NCBI RefSeq assembly: GCF_042100115.1
Contig: NC_091272.1
Span: forward strand, 6,634,001 to 6,698,000
Direction: 5' to 3'
DNA length: 64,000 nt
Origin: Alternaria dauci
Lineage: Eukaryota; Ascomycota; Dothideomycetes; Pleosporales; Pleosporaceae
Part shown: in pieces, positions 1 through 11,990 of the stretch
How the letters are laid out: each line of letters starts with the position of its first letter
How positions within the stretch are numbered: the stretch's first letter is position 1
Program-made: the position numbers and the translations under genes
The notes under the pieces: generated by a model
Told to the model about the DNA's origin: nothing
Database searches by the model: none
Seen by the model: the letters and a program-made list of their open reading frames with translations, nothing else

Positions 1-420
1 TAGCTATAAAGGTTATAAAGGGTAGAAATAGTAGAGGATAGTAGAGGATAGTATATATATTAGAAGGTTATATCTTATAGTCTCTAGTCTATATATAATA
101 CTATAAAGACTCTAAGTTAGCTATATATACTAATAAAAGCCTTAGTATTAAAATAAGATATATTATATTAAATCTAAAGTATGAAGTATAATATATAGCT
201 AAATTCTAAGTCTTAGTAACTTAATACTATAATATATTTTTAGTATCTAGCATTTATAATATACTATATATATACTAGTAGTACTAAATATAAGTATAAG
301 CCTATAGTTACTTAGTTAGTACTTTATCTTAAAAAAAGTCTCTAAATATACTATAATAATAAAAAAAGTCTATAAAGGCTAAAGCTAAAAAAAAGTTATA
401 TTTAGTAATCCTTAAAAGGC
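1..420 (+). repeat. Distal part of AT-rich repeat family 1 (RIP-mutated)
   Basis: The sequence matches the right-hand ends of three longer copies of the same repeat (about 3,710-4,020, 48,830-49,050 and 59,040-59,340). The shared blocks are the GGATAGTAGA-type tandem stretch, a GTACTAAATATAAG block and a closing AAAAAGTCTATAAAGGCTAAAGC block. About 130 bases near 110-230 have no counterpart in the other copies and may be a later insertion. No open frame survives. The copy is cut by the window edge. 420-540 shows nothing recognisable. Confidence 0.55.
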
Positions 421-542
421 CTTTAGTTTACTAGAAGTACTAACTAAACTACTTAGTATAGTACTTTAAATATAGTAAGAAGAGTATAATATCTAATAGC
501 TATAAGTTATAAGTTATAAGTTAAATATAGAGGATATACTAC

Positions 543-1898
543 CCCCCTAGGCCTTAGGGATAGGGCCTATAGTTTTATCTTATATTATATTACTAAGAAA
601 TTTTAAAACTAAGCCTAAACTATCCTAGTATATTTAGAAGTCTCTTTTTACCTATAATACCTCTTTATCTATCCCCTATATTACGCCCTATACTACCTTA
701 ACGTCTCTACTATTATAATTACTACTAATACTACCTAGAGATTAAGAAGCTCTATTATATTATAGTAATTATATTTTAAGAGCGTAAGTACTACTACTAT
801 TATAATTATAATTCCCTTAAAGTAGCTATAAAGCCTATATATTAGTAGTACTATTACCTAAACTCCTCTATAGCTACTATATACCTAATAGGTCTTATTA
901 TACTATAACCTAAGCCTCCTATATTATTATTATTATTATTAAATTAATAATCTACTACTTTATTAATACCTACCTTATATATATAATTATTAGCTATACC
1001 TACTTAATATAATTATAAGATAAGGATAAGCTAGCTAAGGACCTACTATAGCTATCTTTTATAGTCCTTACTTATAACTATCTTAATATATACCTCTTAC
1101 TTTATTATAAGTATACCCCTAGCTATTATTATATTACTTAACTTCTTAATATAAACGTTCTACTCTATAGTAATAGATAACCTTACTTCTATATTTATCC
1201 TAGTACTAGCTAGTAAAGTAATACTATATAGGTAAATAAGAGTTTTAGTAAATAAGCTATCTATATAGAAGAGAATTTTATATTAGTTCTTAGTAGTATT
1301 ATCTAATAAGTTAAGAGAGGAGAGGTAGGTATCTAAGAAGGGGCTTAAGATACTATAAGGCTTAAGATTATTATAGTTTAAGTTAATTTAATCCTTAGTA
1401 TACTAGTACTTTACGTCTACGTTAGTATTAATATTAAGTACTATCTATAATCTTAGGAATAGCTATTTAACACCTATAATATAATTATATATTATAAAGT
1501 ATATAGTATTAAAGAAGATATTTTTCTCTTTAGTAGTAAGCTTTAGGATAGAGTATTAAAGTAGAAGTTAAGAAATAGAGATTTAAAGAGCTAGTAGTTA
1601 CTTAACTATTTCTATAACCTTAAGTATAATAGTTATAAGCCTATAGGTAAGCTATAAACTATAGTTATTAACTAAAAAACTCCTCTTCTACTTTTACTCC
1701 TCTTCTCCCTAATATTACCGCAACTATCTAGAACTACTTAAAGTTTAGGGCTTTAGTTTTAACCTATCTATTATTAAACTATATATAGCTATATATAGTA
1801 AAAATAGGTGTTTAGGAAATATACCTTTACTATAATTTATTATAGTATCTTTTAATAGTATTATACTTACGTCTTTTACTAGTACGTTTATTATTTAA
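543..1898 (-). repeat. Repeat family 2, copy A (RIP-mutated, about 1.36 kb)
   Basis: This is the reverse complement of copies B (38,923-40,268) and C (50,719-51,978). All three run from a TTAAATAATAAAT-like end to a CCTAAGGCCTAAGGGG-like end. The flanks contain an imperfect duplication (AGAGGATATACTA before, AGATAATATACTA after). No reading frame could be identified with confidence. The family is anonymous; the long target duplication seen at copy B argues against an LTR element or Tc1/pogo-type element. Confidence 0.6.
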
Positions 1899-2980
1899 AT
1901 AGATAATATACTATAACTATAATATATTTAGCTTTATAATACTCTAAGAACTTAGGTATAAAGTAGCTACTATTACTATTAAGAAGTAGAAAATACTATT
2001 ACTAATAAGCTTTAGAGGTAGTATAATACTTAAATACTTACTAAAGCTAGGTAAGTCTTAAGGTATTATTTAACTATCTTATTACTAAGTAAGAGATAAA
2101 AATTTAGTATTATTTAATTAAAAGATTATTAACCTAACTTAATTAAATCCTAAAGGTACCTTAGTAGATAAGAGTAGGTAGTAATATATTACTAAAAGTA
2201 TATATATAAGCTAATAGTATTACCTATTCTTTATAACTATCCTTTAATACTATAGTATACTCTTTTACCTCCTAAACTACTTTAGAGAAGATCTTTTTAG
2301 TATAGTTTACTATACTAAGAAAGAAGCCCTTCTTATCTATATTATATATATTATACTTATTAATCCTATATTCTACTATCTTAGAGTATAGTAAGTTAAA
2401 GTAAAACTTATACTTATACTTACTATTAGCTATATAATACTTATAATTAATACTAGTATCCTATTTAGTAATAAGCTTATTAGGATAATAATAGTAAAAT
2501 TATTTAACCTAGCTATTAGAGACCTCTTACTATATAATAGTACTTCTAAAATTCTTTAAAATACTTTATAATTTTTTATTTTCTATAAGTAGGGGGATAT
2601 TATTAAAATAAAACTTTAAAAAAGTAAAAAGTAGCTATCCCTCTACTTATTAGTTATAAAAGTTAATAAAAAAGATAAAGTAATAATACAATTTAAATAT
2701 AAAACTAATTAGTATTTTAGGGTAGTAAAGCTCTAATATCTATACGTAAAAACTAAAGTTAAAAAAATTTACTAAAGGTAACTAAAAAGATACCTATTAA
2801 ACCTTAGTAGGCCTAATAGGGATTACTAGTATTAGCTAGTAATATAATTATAATATATTATAAAGGGAGGAGAATATAGTATCTTTACTTTAATTAAGCT
2901 TACTTAGAATTTTATATATTTCTATAAAAGCCTAGCTACTTCTAACCTTTATACTAATACTAACTTTAAGTATCCTACTA

Positions 2981-3047
2981 TATATAATTAAATTATACTA
3001 TATATAATTAAATTATACTATATATAATTAAATTATACTATATATAA
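2981..3047 (+). repeat. 20-bp tandem repeat, about 3.3 units
   Basis: Three perfect head-to-tail copies of TATATAATTAAATTATACTA plus a partial fourth. The same unit occurs in the other family-1 copies with a different copy number (about 4 at 58,281-58,360 and 2 near 40,803-40,845), so the array has expanded or contracted independently. Confidence 0.85.
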
Positions 3048-3654
3048 ATATATATATATCCTCTTTATCTTTATCTAGGAGGTCTTCTAGCCTAGCCTAA
3101 AAACCCTAGCTAGATAAGTACTAATTAATATATCTATAAGTATATAATATACTTACCTTATATATACTAGGGAGCTACCTAAAGTAGTCCTTAATAAGTT
3201 AGATAAGTAATTACCTAAGTTCTACTACTTCTTATAGACTAAGATAGTAGATAATATTAATATTATTAATACCTCTAATATTAGTAATATTAAAGTAGAG
3301 GAGATAGTAAAGAAGAGTAGAATATAGATACTAAAGGACGTAGAGGAGGTTATCTATAAGGCTTAGATTAATAATACTAGTAGTAGTTAAGTCCTTATAG
3401 TTAGCTATCTTACTATCTTAGTATTAGGAAAGGGATTAAGCTAGAAGACTAAGACCTAGCTATAATAGTAATTAGGTAATATTAAGAAGGTAATTAATAA
3501 TTAATATCTTAGGCTTAAGGAGAGGGAATTTAAATAAATACTATAAGGATAAGAGAATTAGGTATAAATAGTACTAGTACTAATATTCCTCTAACTAAAG
3601 TTAATTATTAGATAGTAGTAGCTATACTATAGGTAGCTAGTTAGTTATTCTTAA

Positions 3655-3800
3655 GAGGGGGTAGAGGTAGTAGTAATAGAGGTAGTAGTAATAGAGGTAG
3701 TAGTAGTAATTATAAAGGGTAGATATAGTAAAGGATAGTAGAAGATAATAGAAGATAGTAGAAGATAGTAGAAGATAGTAGGGGATAGTATATAAGTTAG
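3655..3800 (+). repeat. Minisatellite-like tail of family 1
   Basis: Runs of GAGGTAGTAGTAATA followed by runs of the 12-mer GATAGTAGAAGA. Related but differently arranged tandem stretches occupy the same place in the other family-1 copies. Confidence 0.7.
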
Positions 3801-4079
3801 AAGGTTACTATAAATTATCTTATAGTCTCTAGTCTACGTATAATACTATTATATATCTTTAATATCTAGTATTTATAATATACTACGTACGTACTAGCTA
3901 TACTAAATATAGGTTTATATAAGCCTGTAGTTACCTAGTTAGTGCTTTATCTTTAAAAAGTCTCTAAACGTACTATAATAATAAAAAAAAAAGTCTATAA
4001 AGGCTAAAGCTAAAAGTATAGTTAATAAACTTAATATTTTTAAAATTTAACTTAAAAAAAAATATACTAAAAAAAGGTG

Positions 4080-5480
4080 CTAGAATTACGTAAGTATATT
4101 TTAGAATTATTTTATATAGTCTTCTCTTTTAAGTTTTTAAATCCTATATCTCTATTATCTCTTTATATTATAGAAGCTTTTAAAATTTAAAGAAGAAGTT
4201 TATCTCTTATCTTTATAAAATAACTCCTCTATTACTATTAGTAATATTCTAGAAAAATCTACTAGAAGTATTTCTAATACTCTTTATTATATAAGATAAA
4301 AAAAGAAGACCTTTCTACTTCTTTCTACACCTAAACTAGGACGTCCTTCTAAGATAATAAAATATAGTAAAAGATTTATTAATAGTAATATAGAAAGAAG
4401 TCCTAAGAAAATAAATAAGTATTTTCTAGTAGAAAATAACTTAGATTTATCTACTAGAAGCTTATAATATATTCTTAAAGAAGAGAAATACTTTATTACT
4501 ATAGTAAAGAAAAAAGCTCTTTTAAATAAGAAAAAAGCTAGAGATTACTTACTATACACTAAGGAGATAAGCTAAAATCTTTAGAATATAAACTTTAATA
4601 AAGTAATATTCTTAGACGAGTCTACTATATAACGTAGGTATAGTACTAAGACAGAATATATAAGAAAAAGGAGAAATAAAGGGGTAGGAGCTAAACCTAT
4701 TAATATAAGTAATGTAGGTAAGTTTAAAAAAAATCTAAATAAGCTATCTTATTCTCTAGAAAATCTAGTATTTTATACTATTTTTTATATAATTTTAGCC
4801 CCTTTATTAATAGAGTTATAGGAAGAGATATAACTATATAAGTTTAGGGGGTAATCTTTAAAGGTAGTAGATTAAGGTTAGTAGTAACTAAGACCCCTTT
4901 AGTTACTACTAACTTTAATAATACTTACTATATATAGGAGGTATTAGTACCTATAGTTAAACTACTTTTTAAAAGGGGAAAGTTTAACTTCTTTTATTTT
5001 CTACTTTAAAAAGCTTTAACTTTATAAATTCTTAACCTTTTTTAAAAGATTTTAAATTATTAGAAAGCTAATAGTTATATCTTTATAGGTTAGAGATTTT
5101 AATAGGATAACTCCTAAATCTATATAGCTATTAAAGTTAGAAGCTAGTTTTCTAGGAATAAGATCCCTCTCTTTAAGTATCCTACTTATAGTCTAGATCT
5201 AAATCCTATAGAAAACGTATAGAGTTTACTTAAATATACTTTAAGTAAAAGACCTAAAGCCTCTTTAGGCTTAGGTAATAATAAAGAGAGTATAGATAGC
5301 TTTATTAAAGCTATAAAAGAGGAGTAGGAGCTAATACTATAGGAATTAATAGATAACTATATTCTATCTTTACCTAGGTGTTATAGTACTATTATGGAAG
5401 CTAAAGGCTAGTACACTAAGTATTAGTAAGCTAGACTAGCTAGTTAAGAAAAAAAAAGGTTTTTCCTTCTAACTTTATTA
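4080..5480 (+). pseudogene. Tc1/mariner-type transposase relic (DD34E), RIP-killed
   Basis: Remnant of a Tc1-like DDE transposase. A helix-turn-helix-type G-R-P-S-K motif is at 4,339-4,353. The first catalytic block reads V-I-F-L-D-E-S, with Asp at 4,615-4,617. The second reads D-N-S with Asp at 5,106-5,108, preceded by TAA TAG that look like mutated Gln codons. The third reads D-L-N-P-I-E-N at 5,196-5,216, with Glu at 5,211-5,213. The second Asp and the Glu are in one frame with 34 residues between them, the Tc1-type DD34E spacing. A TAG follows at 5,220-5,222 where the family has Trp. The N-terminal block is in a different frame, so there is an indel or intron between. Terminal inverted repeats could not be resolved. 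The enzyme would have excised and integrated the element; this copy is dead. Confidence 0.82.
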
Positions 5481-5559
5481 TCCTATACTCTATTACTTAA
5501 TCCTTTTTCTAAAATCTACTTCTATATCTATTATATAATATATATAATTTTTAGTGAAA

Positions 5560-6230
5560 ACAATACTATAATTTAAAAGATATAAAGGAGTTAAGTATAG
5601 TTTTTTTATATACTACTTTTTACTTTAGATTCTAACTATCCTTCTACTTACTAAGTAAATCTAGTAGTAGCCTATCTTATAGAACGAGTTCTTTTCTTTC
5701 TAAATATTTATAAAGTTAGTCTTTAGCTATCTTAGTTAAAAAGTTATATTTATTTAAAAACTAGAACTTCTCTAAGATCTTTTTATTTTTATAACCCCTC
5801 TATATATTATTAGGTAAATAAAAAGAGAGTCTTATCGTTTATAAATTAAGTATATAATACACTAGTAGATAAGATACTAGATTTAGAAGAGGAAGAAGAC
5901 TTAGAGAATAAGGAGACTCTAGGGGGGAAGAGAAAGTAGAATAGTAGTAAGAGTATAATAAGAGAAATAAATTAGAAGCTAAAAGACTAACTTAAGGAGG
6001 CTATAGTATAAATAGTAGTAAGTATATAAGAGCTCTATAAGGAAGCTAAATAAGAGGTTACTATAGCACCTAAGGAGTAGCGTTATAGAAAACTTACTTA
6101 ATATATACTAAGTATAAGTATTTAGATAGTAGGAAATATAATCTCTAAGGCTATTATAATAAGTATAATAGAGTATATATAAGATTAGAAAATACTTCTT
6201 AGCTATTAGCGCTCTTAGTACTCCTAAGGT
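5560..6230. other. RIP-mutated sequence, no gene recognised
   Basis: AT-rich sequence with stops in all frames. A glutamate/lysine-rich stretch (about 5,880-6,060) may be the tail of a decayed coding region, but no family is recognisable. Confidence 0.5.
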
Positions 6231-6232
6231 AA

Positions 6233-6500
6233 GTATAATATATAGGATATAGCTTAGCTAGAAGGGTACTAAGGTCTTAATATAATTACTTCTCTTATTA
6301 TCTTTATAGATAAAGAACTTACTCTTAATCTATACTTTACGCGTAGGAGGACTCGTAAGAATTATTATTATTACTTTCCTTAGTATACTATTAGAATATA
6401 GAGCTATCCCCTACTATTATTTTATAATATAAAGTAAATACTATTACCTATAACTACTCTTTATATAATAATTCTTCTCTCCTATAGGGTAAATAGTTTA
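6233..6500 (+). repeat. LTR-like repeat (family 3), copy at 6.2 kb
   Basis: Shares a long collinear block with 38,258-38,500, including GATATAGCTTAGCTAGAAGGGTACTAAGG-type sequence. In the 38-kb copy the block is preceded by a purine run (AAGAGGGGAGG at about 38,245-38,255) that looks like a polypurine tract, which suggests both are LTRs of one old element family. Whether this LTR belongs to the gag/pol relic downstream is uncertain. Confidence 0.45.
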
Positions 6501-6879
6501 GGGATAGCTCCCTTAGTATAATCTACTACCTAAGCTAAGGTAGGGAGCTAAAGTTCTAGCCTTTTAAGCCTAATATAAATACTATATAGTAAATATATAC
6601 TACTAGTAGAGAATATACTTATAACGCTAGAGGAGTGTATTATAGTAGTTAAGAAATAATAAAATAAACTACTTACCCTCTAATAGCTATATAAGCTAGA
6701 AGATAAAGTTATATAACTAGAGGAAATAGGATAAGATATACTTTAAGTAGAAGTAAGCTATATTACCTTTAGTATAAAGGATCCTATTACGTATACCTAA
6801 TATATACCTAAACCTATAAGTGCTATATACCCTAAATATACTTTAAAACCTAAGGACCCTATAGAGTACTAAAGAAAAA

Positions 6880-7100
6880 TAATTAAAGAATATTATAATA
6901 TAGTAAAGAAACTAGGGAAAGTATAAGTAATTAAAAAGCTATTAGGCTTAGGGATAGTATAGGAAAAAGAGGCCCTATAAAAACTAGCTAAATAGTATTT
7001 AGCTATAAGATAAGAACTATAATATATACTTCTTTTAATATTTCTATACTTACTTACTATATTAAGTACCTATTCCTAATAGAGAATTAGTAATAAATTA
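6880..7100 (+). repeat. Internal retroelement fragment repeated at 35.1 kb
   Basis: Nearly collinear with 35,130-35,350 (shared GCTATTAGGCTTAGGGATAG and TAAGTACCTATTCCTAATAG). It follows an LTR-like block here, and the other copy precedes an integrase remnant, so it is probably part of a decayed gag region. Every frame is closed. Confidence 0.5.
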
Positions 7101-8099
7101 CTCTACTATATATTATAACTAATTAAAACTTAAACTTTATAACCTTTTAACCTTAAGAAGGCTATAAGTATTTACTAAGTATAAAATCTATCTAAAAGCT
7201 TTATAAGATACTCTATCTTATAGTCTTAGATAGTAAGAGAAATTAAAATAAATATAGTATAGAATAAGTAAGAAATAATAAAAGAATAGTAATAGTATAT
7301 AGTAACCTAAAGAATATTTAGTAATAAAAAAGTATAAAAACTAAATAATATAAAAAGGGTAGAGATATAGAAAGACCCCTAAGAAGTAAAAAAGATATAA
7401 TAATTAGAGTATAGCTATACTATATAAGGTAGTATATTATATAAATAATATAAGCTAAGATAATAATCCTTTAAATAGCTATATAGATAAAGAATATAAT
7501 AGAGTATATATTAATAAGCTAAAAAATATATAAGGCTAAGAATATTAGTAATAACTTCTATAGAGTACTACTAATAAGGAAAAAACTAATAATAAATAAT
7601 TAGATTAATAGACTAAAGATAGCTAACTAAGATAGTATCTTAAGATATATAAAGAATAGGGTAATTACCCTCTTACTAAAAGACTCTTAGATATATAAGT
7701 AACTAACTAGTTAAACCTAAGTACTACTTTATATAGTACTTACACTCTTTATTATAGCCCTTACTATACTTATTATATATATTATATAGATAAGTAAGAA
7801 CTAATAAGTAAGGAATAAGATAAGTAAAAGAACTTAATCTATTACTAAGCTACTAGCTAAAAGCTAGAATATAAATTAGTTTACTTCTACTACTAAAATA
7901 AAGAAACTAGAAGCCCTAGCTAATAGTATAATAATACTAGTAGATTTACTAAGCGCACTAAGAGTAATACTAAGAAGCTCTATTTCCTTAGATATTCTAC
8001 TAGTATAGCCCCCTAATAATAAAATAATAAAGGTCTTTTAGATAATAGTAACTTTACTCTAATAGCTAAGAAGCTAAGACCTAATAGTAGCTATATAAC

Positions 8100-11000
8100 T
8101 CCTACTATACTTAACTAAAATAGTTCTAGTCTTTAATAGTACTAATATTACTATATTCTTAGAATACTTTAAAGATATATCTAAGTACTATAGGTTTAGT
8201 AATAAAGCTATAGTTAATAAGCTTTTAGCCTACTATAAGTAGAAGTAGTAGACTATTATCTAAGCTTCTAATACTTATAATATAGCTTAGGTAAATAAGT
8301 TTTAGAAAGACTTTAGAGAAGTACTTAAAAGGTTATTTAAGAGTAATAACTAGAGCTAATAAGAAGTATAAGCTAAATACTTTAAATATTAGCTTCTCTA
8401 GTATTAAGTAAGGTCTAATCTAAATATTAAAGAATACTTATAAGAGTTCTAGATCTATAGTAAGTATTATATTAAAGCTCTAACTATTAATAAAGAATAC
8501 TAAAGTTTCTATCTAGTTAAGGGATTACTACTTAGATAAGTAACTAAAGTACTTAAGAGATTTAGCTTTAGAATTTATAGCCCCTAAGAGTTTAGTTATA
8601 AGAAGATTAGTAACTACCTAACTACTTACCTTAAAGTAAAAGAGGAAGTATATATACTTAACCTATTAGAGGTAATTAAAGAAATTACCCTTAAGGTAGA
8701 GTTTACCCTACCTAAGCTAATAGCTATTTAGTATATACTTATAGTAAGCTATAACTTACTTAATATCCTTACATAAATTTTTTAAGCCCTAAAGTTATCT
8801 ATCCTAGTTAGGGAAGATAATTAGTACTATTAACTAACTTAGTTACCCCCTAGAAAGGCCCCTACTAGTATAGAAGTAGATAAGTTAGTTAATAAAATAC
8901 TAAACCTAAAAATTAATTAAGCTAGCCTAGAACTTAAACCTTAGAAGCTATAATAAATATCCTAAGAAATAAAGCTTATAAGTAACTTAGGTATTTATAT
9001 AGAAGTAGAATATAGAGTTAATAATATAGTAAGCTAGAACTACTTAATAAATAGTTAGGAACCTAAAAGGCTATAGCTAGAGGGTTAGTACTAATCCTAA
9101 TAGTATAGTAGGTATTAATAGAAGGGTTATTAGATTTATAATAACTAATTATATACTACTAATACCTAAGGCTACTAGAACTATAACTCCTAGTATAGTT
9201 AAGGTAAGAACTAAGTATAGTCCTTTAATATAGCTATAAACTACTAGGTATATAATAAACCTAGTTACTATAAGAATAATTACCCTACACTATAAGTATT
9301 TATAAATAAAGGTTAGGTATACCTTAATAAGTAATCTATACTCTAGTAGGGTATAGAAGAAAACCTATAAAGTAGAGTACTTAATCTTAGCTAATAGCTC
9401 TAGGCTAAGAATCTTTTAGCTTAGATTAAGAGGAGGTAGCTTAAATAAGATATTAACCTACTAACTATTATAGTACTATTTAAGGAAAAACCCCCTATAG
9501 TAATAGGAGAAAATAATACTATCTTAGTATAGCTAATCCCTAACTCTACTAGAAGCCTTTAAGAAGATAAAGTAAACTAATACTAGAAATTATCTAGTAT
9601 CTTTACTAAAGATAAGTTAGACTTTAGGCTATAGCTAACTACCTTTAGTAAATATAATAATAATATAGTTACTTCTACTATAATAACACGTATAATAGTA
9701 GAATAGAAATCCTACTCTAGCTATAATAAGTCTAAAGTATAGAAGCTAATATAGAAAGTAATACTATAAAGACTAAGTAATAAGTATATTCTATACCTAA
9801 AAGGTTATAAGAGCTAATATAAATACCTTTTAAGTAATAGGAATATTAATAAGGATAGGATAGTATAGTTTAAAAAAACTAATAATTTAATAAACTAAGA
9901 TACTAATATTAATAACTACTAGGAAGAGGTAGTAGATAGTAAAAGAGATAATAATAACTAGTAACTATAAAAGGAGAAGATTATAGATAAGCTAGAGCCT
10001 AATATATAATTAGTTATTAAGAGTATCTTAAATATAATAATACCTTTCTAAATTAGAACTCTTCTAGGTAATATACTAAAGGTGTATAAAAGCCTATTTA
10101 ATATAATTTATATATTAAAGGAGCTACACTTATTTAAAATTAACTTAATAGTTAAAAAGGACTATTAAATATAAGACCTACCTAAGCGCTATTAAGGAAG
10201 TAATATTAATATACTCTACTTAGTAAATACTCCCCTTAACTACGTCTTAGTAGAATCTTAGGAAGGCTAGGTTATTAACTACTAAGGTATTAAAGTAGAG
10301 TACTAGGTAGACCTAGAGATTAACTATATCTAAGAAAATATCATTACTAGTACTAAGCCTAATAATATAGAAGAGGATAACTATAACTATTTAAAAGATA
10401 ATTAAAAGCTATATAATAAGGTAATAGGTATTAAACACCTCTAATAAGACTACCTAAAAGTACTAATTAATATCTAAAGTAATATATTTCTTATACTACT
10501 TAATTTAGGAGTAGAGCTTAATATAATTAAGAGAGAATTAGCTAAGAAAGCTATACTACTAATAACCTTACTCTTAGGAAGTATAAGGGCCGCCTAGATA
10601 GTTACTACTAATAGTAGTATAGTAAACTTTATAGGGATTATCTAAGGAGTCCCTATTATTATAAAGTAAGTTAAAGTCTAAATAAACTTCTTTATAGTAG
10701 AAACCTCTACTAATCTAATTATATTAGGTAATCTATTTCTAATAGATACTTAAGTAAGGATTAAGTATATAACTAATAGGCTAATATACTATTATATCTT
10801 TAGTATTAATAGCTAATATAATACTAAGTTTATATATACTAAGAGTAATTAACTATCTAAACCTAACCTCTATACTAGACTTATCTTAAGAAAAGGAATA
10901 AGAGTATAAAAACTAGTACTCTACTCTATTAACTTACTAAAAGGCTAGAAAGTAAAGTAGTATTTAGTATAATAAGAGTAATAGAAGTAAAAATAGACTT

Positions 11001-11453
11001 AGAAGAAGAGCTAAAGAGTAGTTAGCTAAAGATAAAATTTATAAGTAAGTAGAAGAACTAGAAAGGTAAGTAAGAGAAGAAAAAGTAGTAATATTACCTT
11101 TTATAAGAGAATAGTAACTCTATAGGTAAAGGTATTAATAGTAGTATTATTATAAGAGATAGAGAAGGACTCTATATTATTATAATAGATAGTTATAAAT
11201 AGCTATTAGACTAAGTACTAGAAGAAGTATTATAATAAGTATATAAGGAAAATACTACTAAGGATATAAAGGATATATTTTAGTAATAAAGCCTTATAGA
11301 AGTAGATAAGGGTAAGCTAATACCTATTAAGGTTATAATAGTAGGTCCTATACCTCTTAGTTAGGCTAATACTATATTTAGGCTAGATAATATTTAGATT
11401 AATAATATATATAAGTAAAAGAGAGTTAGGGTTAAACCTATTAATAACTTAGG
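8100..11453 (+). pseudogene. Gag-protease half of an old Ty3-like retroelement, RIP-killed
   Basis: Around 8,120-8,300 a frame reads like a retroelement gag core (F-L-E-Y-F-E-D-I motif). Around 10,500-10,560 a protease-like L-L-N-L-G-V-E-L-N-I-I block appears, where active elements have a D-x-G core. The coding sense continues to 11,448 (K-P-I-N-N-L) and is then cut by Element 1; it resumes at 18,621 with the region upstream of a reverse transcriptase. The two halves therefore belong to one older element. 7,100-8,100 contains further decayed sequence without a recognisable domain. The assignment rests on short motifs read through many RIP stops. Confidence 0.5.
11449..11453. repeat. Target-site duplication of Element 1 (left), TTAGG
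   Basis: TTAGG directly precedes the LTR start TGTTAC and is repeated directly after the 3' LTR at 18,621-18,625. Five bases is the usual Ty3/gypsy duplication size. Confidence 0.9.
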
Positions 11454-11927
11454 TGTTACAAGGTAACAAGGAATTGCGTCCCTTTCATGCAGGTCGCATG
11501 AAGGAAGACCATCGGGCGGACACGATGGACGAAAGTGGATCTAGGGCGGGGCCCAGATCACGTGAAAGGAATGGCATCCCGCCAAGACCTGGCCTCCGGG
11601 AGGCCAGTGAGGATTGGGAGGTCACGGCCCTCCTAGGCCTCCCTCTTGGAAGGGAGGGCAAGGAGGACAGGACCTAAGGCAAGGGGTATAAGAATGTGTT
11701 GGATCTCATTATTACACTCGTTGTGGTCAACTCAAATAGTTCATCTCTTACACAGATTGTCAACTAGTTATTCTATTGTTATAGAATTGGTAGCGTTATT
11801 CTTTGGTTACAACGATAACTCTTTTCCACCTGATCAGTCCATACGATACCTCACGGACTACCGCTTTAGTCTACCTCGCCTTAGTACGGACCGAGCCTAG
11901 AGAAGTATAGCCTAACCCCGTGTAACA
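11454..11927 (+). repeat. 5' LTR of Element 1 (474 bp)
   Basis: Starts TGTTACAAGG and ends CCCCGTGTAACA. A TATAAG promoter candidate lies at 11,688-11,693. A near-perfect palindrome with 9-bp arms around a single G spans 11,589-11,607. Compared with the 3' LTR it differs at five positions, in the GCGTCC/GCCTTC, CGATGG/CGTTGG, CAGTCC/CATTCC and CGATAC/CGCTAC contexts. None of these look like RIP series. Confidence 0.95.
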
Positions 11928-11990
11928 CTTTAACCACCTTGGATATCAGTGGACGTTTAACCAACAGGACAGCCCGATTAAGATTCAACA
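11928..11990 (+). promoter_or_regulatory. 5' leader / primer-binding region of Element 1
   Basis: 63 bases between the LTR and the gag ATG. No TGG directly follows the LTR, so a standard tRNA-CCA primer site is not obvious; the first TGG is at 11,939. I could not match a tRNA, so self-priming or a displaced site remains possible. Base 11,932 is A here and G (sense) in Element 2, the only internal difference seen. The gag start context CAACAATGGC is a good fungal start context. Confidence 0.5.

Larger units (their letters stand above)
2560..4025 (+). repeat. Repeat family 1, copy 2 (about 1.45 kb, with coding-like C-terminus)
   Basis: Nearly full-length copy, collinear with 47,650-49,050 and 57,850-59,340. 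It opens with a purine-run/GGGGGATATTATTAAAATAAAAC block, then has a 20-bp tandem repeat (2,981-3,047), a coding-like stretch and a minisatellite tail. Around 3,510-3,640 a frame reads R-L-K-E-R-E-F-K and later I-F-L-x-L-K-L-I-I. Its in-frame TAA/TAG codons sit where the copies suggest glutamine codons, as expected from CAA/CAG changed by RIP. I do not recognise the protein. The element could be a non-autonomous or decayed retroelement. Confidence 0.6.

Noticed and set aside
2981..3047. Possible CRISPR-like array
   Set aside because: Units are contiguous without spacers, and the organism is a fungus; it is a simple tandem repeat.
11449..11453. TTAGG flanking Element 1 as telomeric sequence
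   Set aside because: Single 5-bp copies on each side fit a target-site duplication; there is no tandem array.
11646..11900. Open frames inside the LTRs (also 18,340-18,594, 24,483-24,942 and 31,179-31,638)
   Set aside because: Overlapping short frames in regulatory LTR sequence, several starting at GTG, and not conserved between LTR subtypes.
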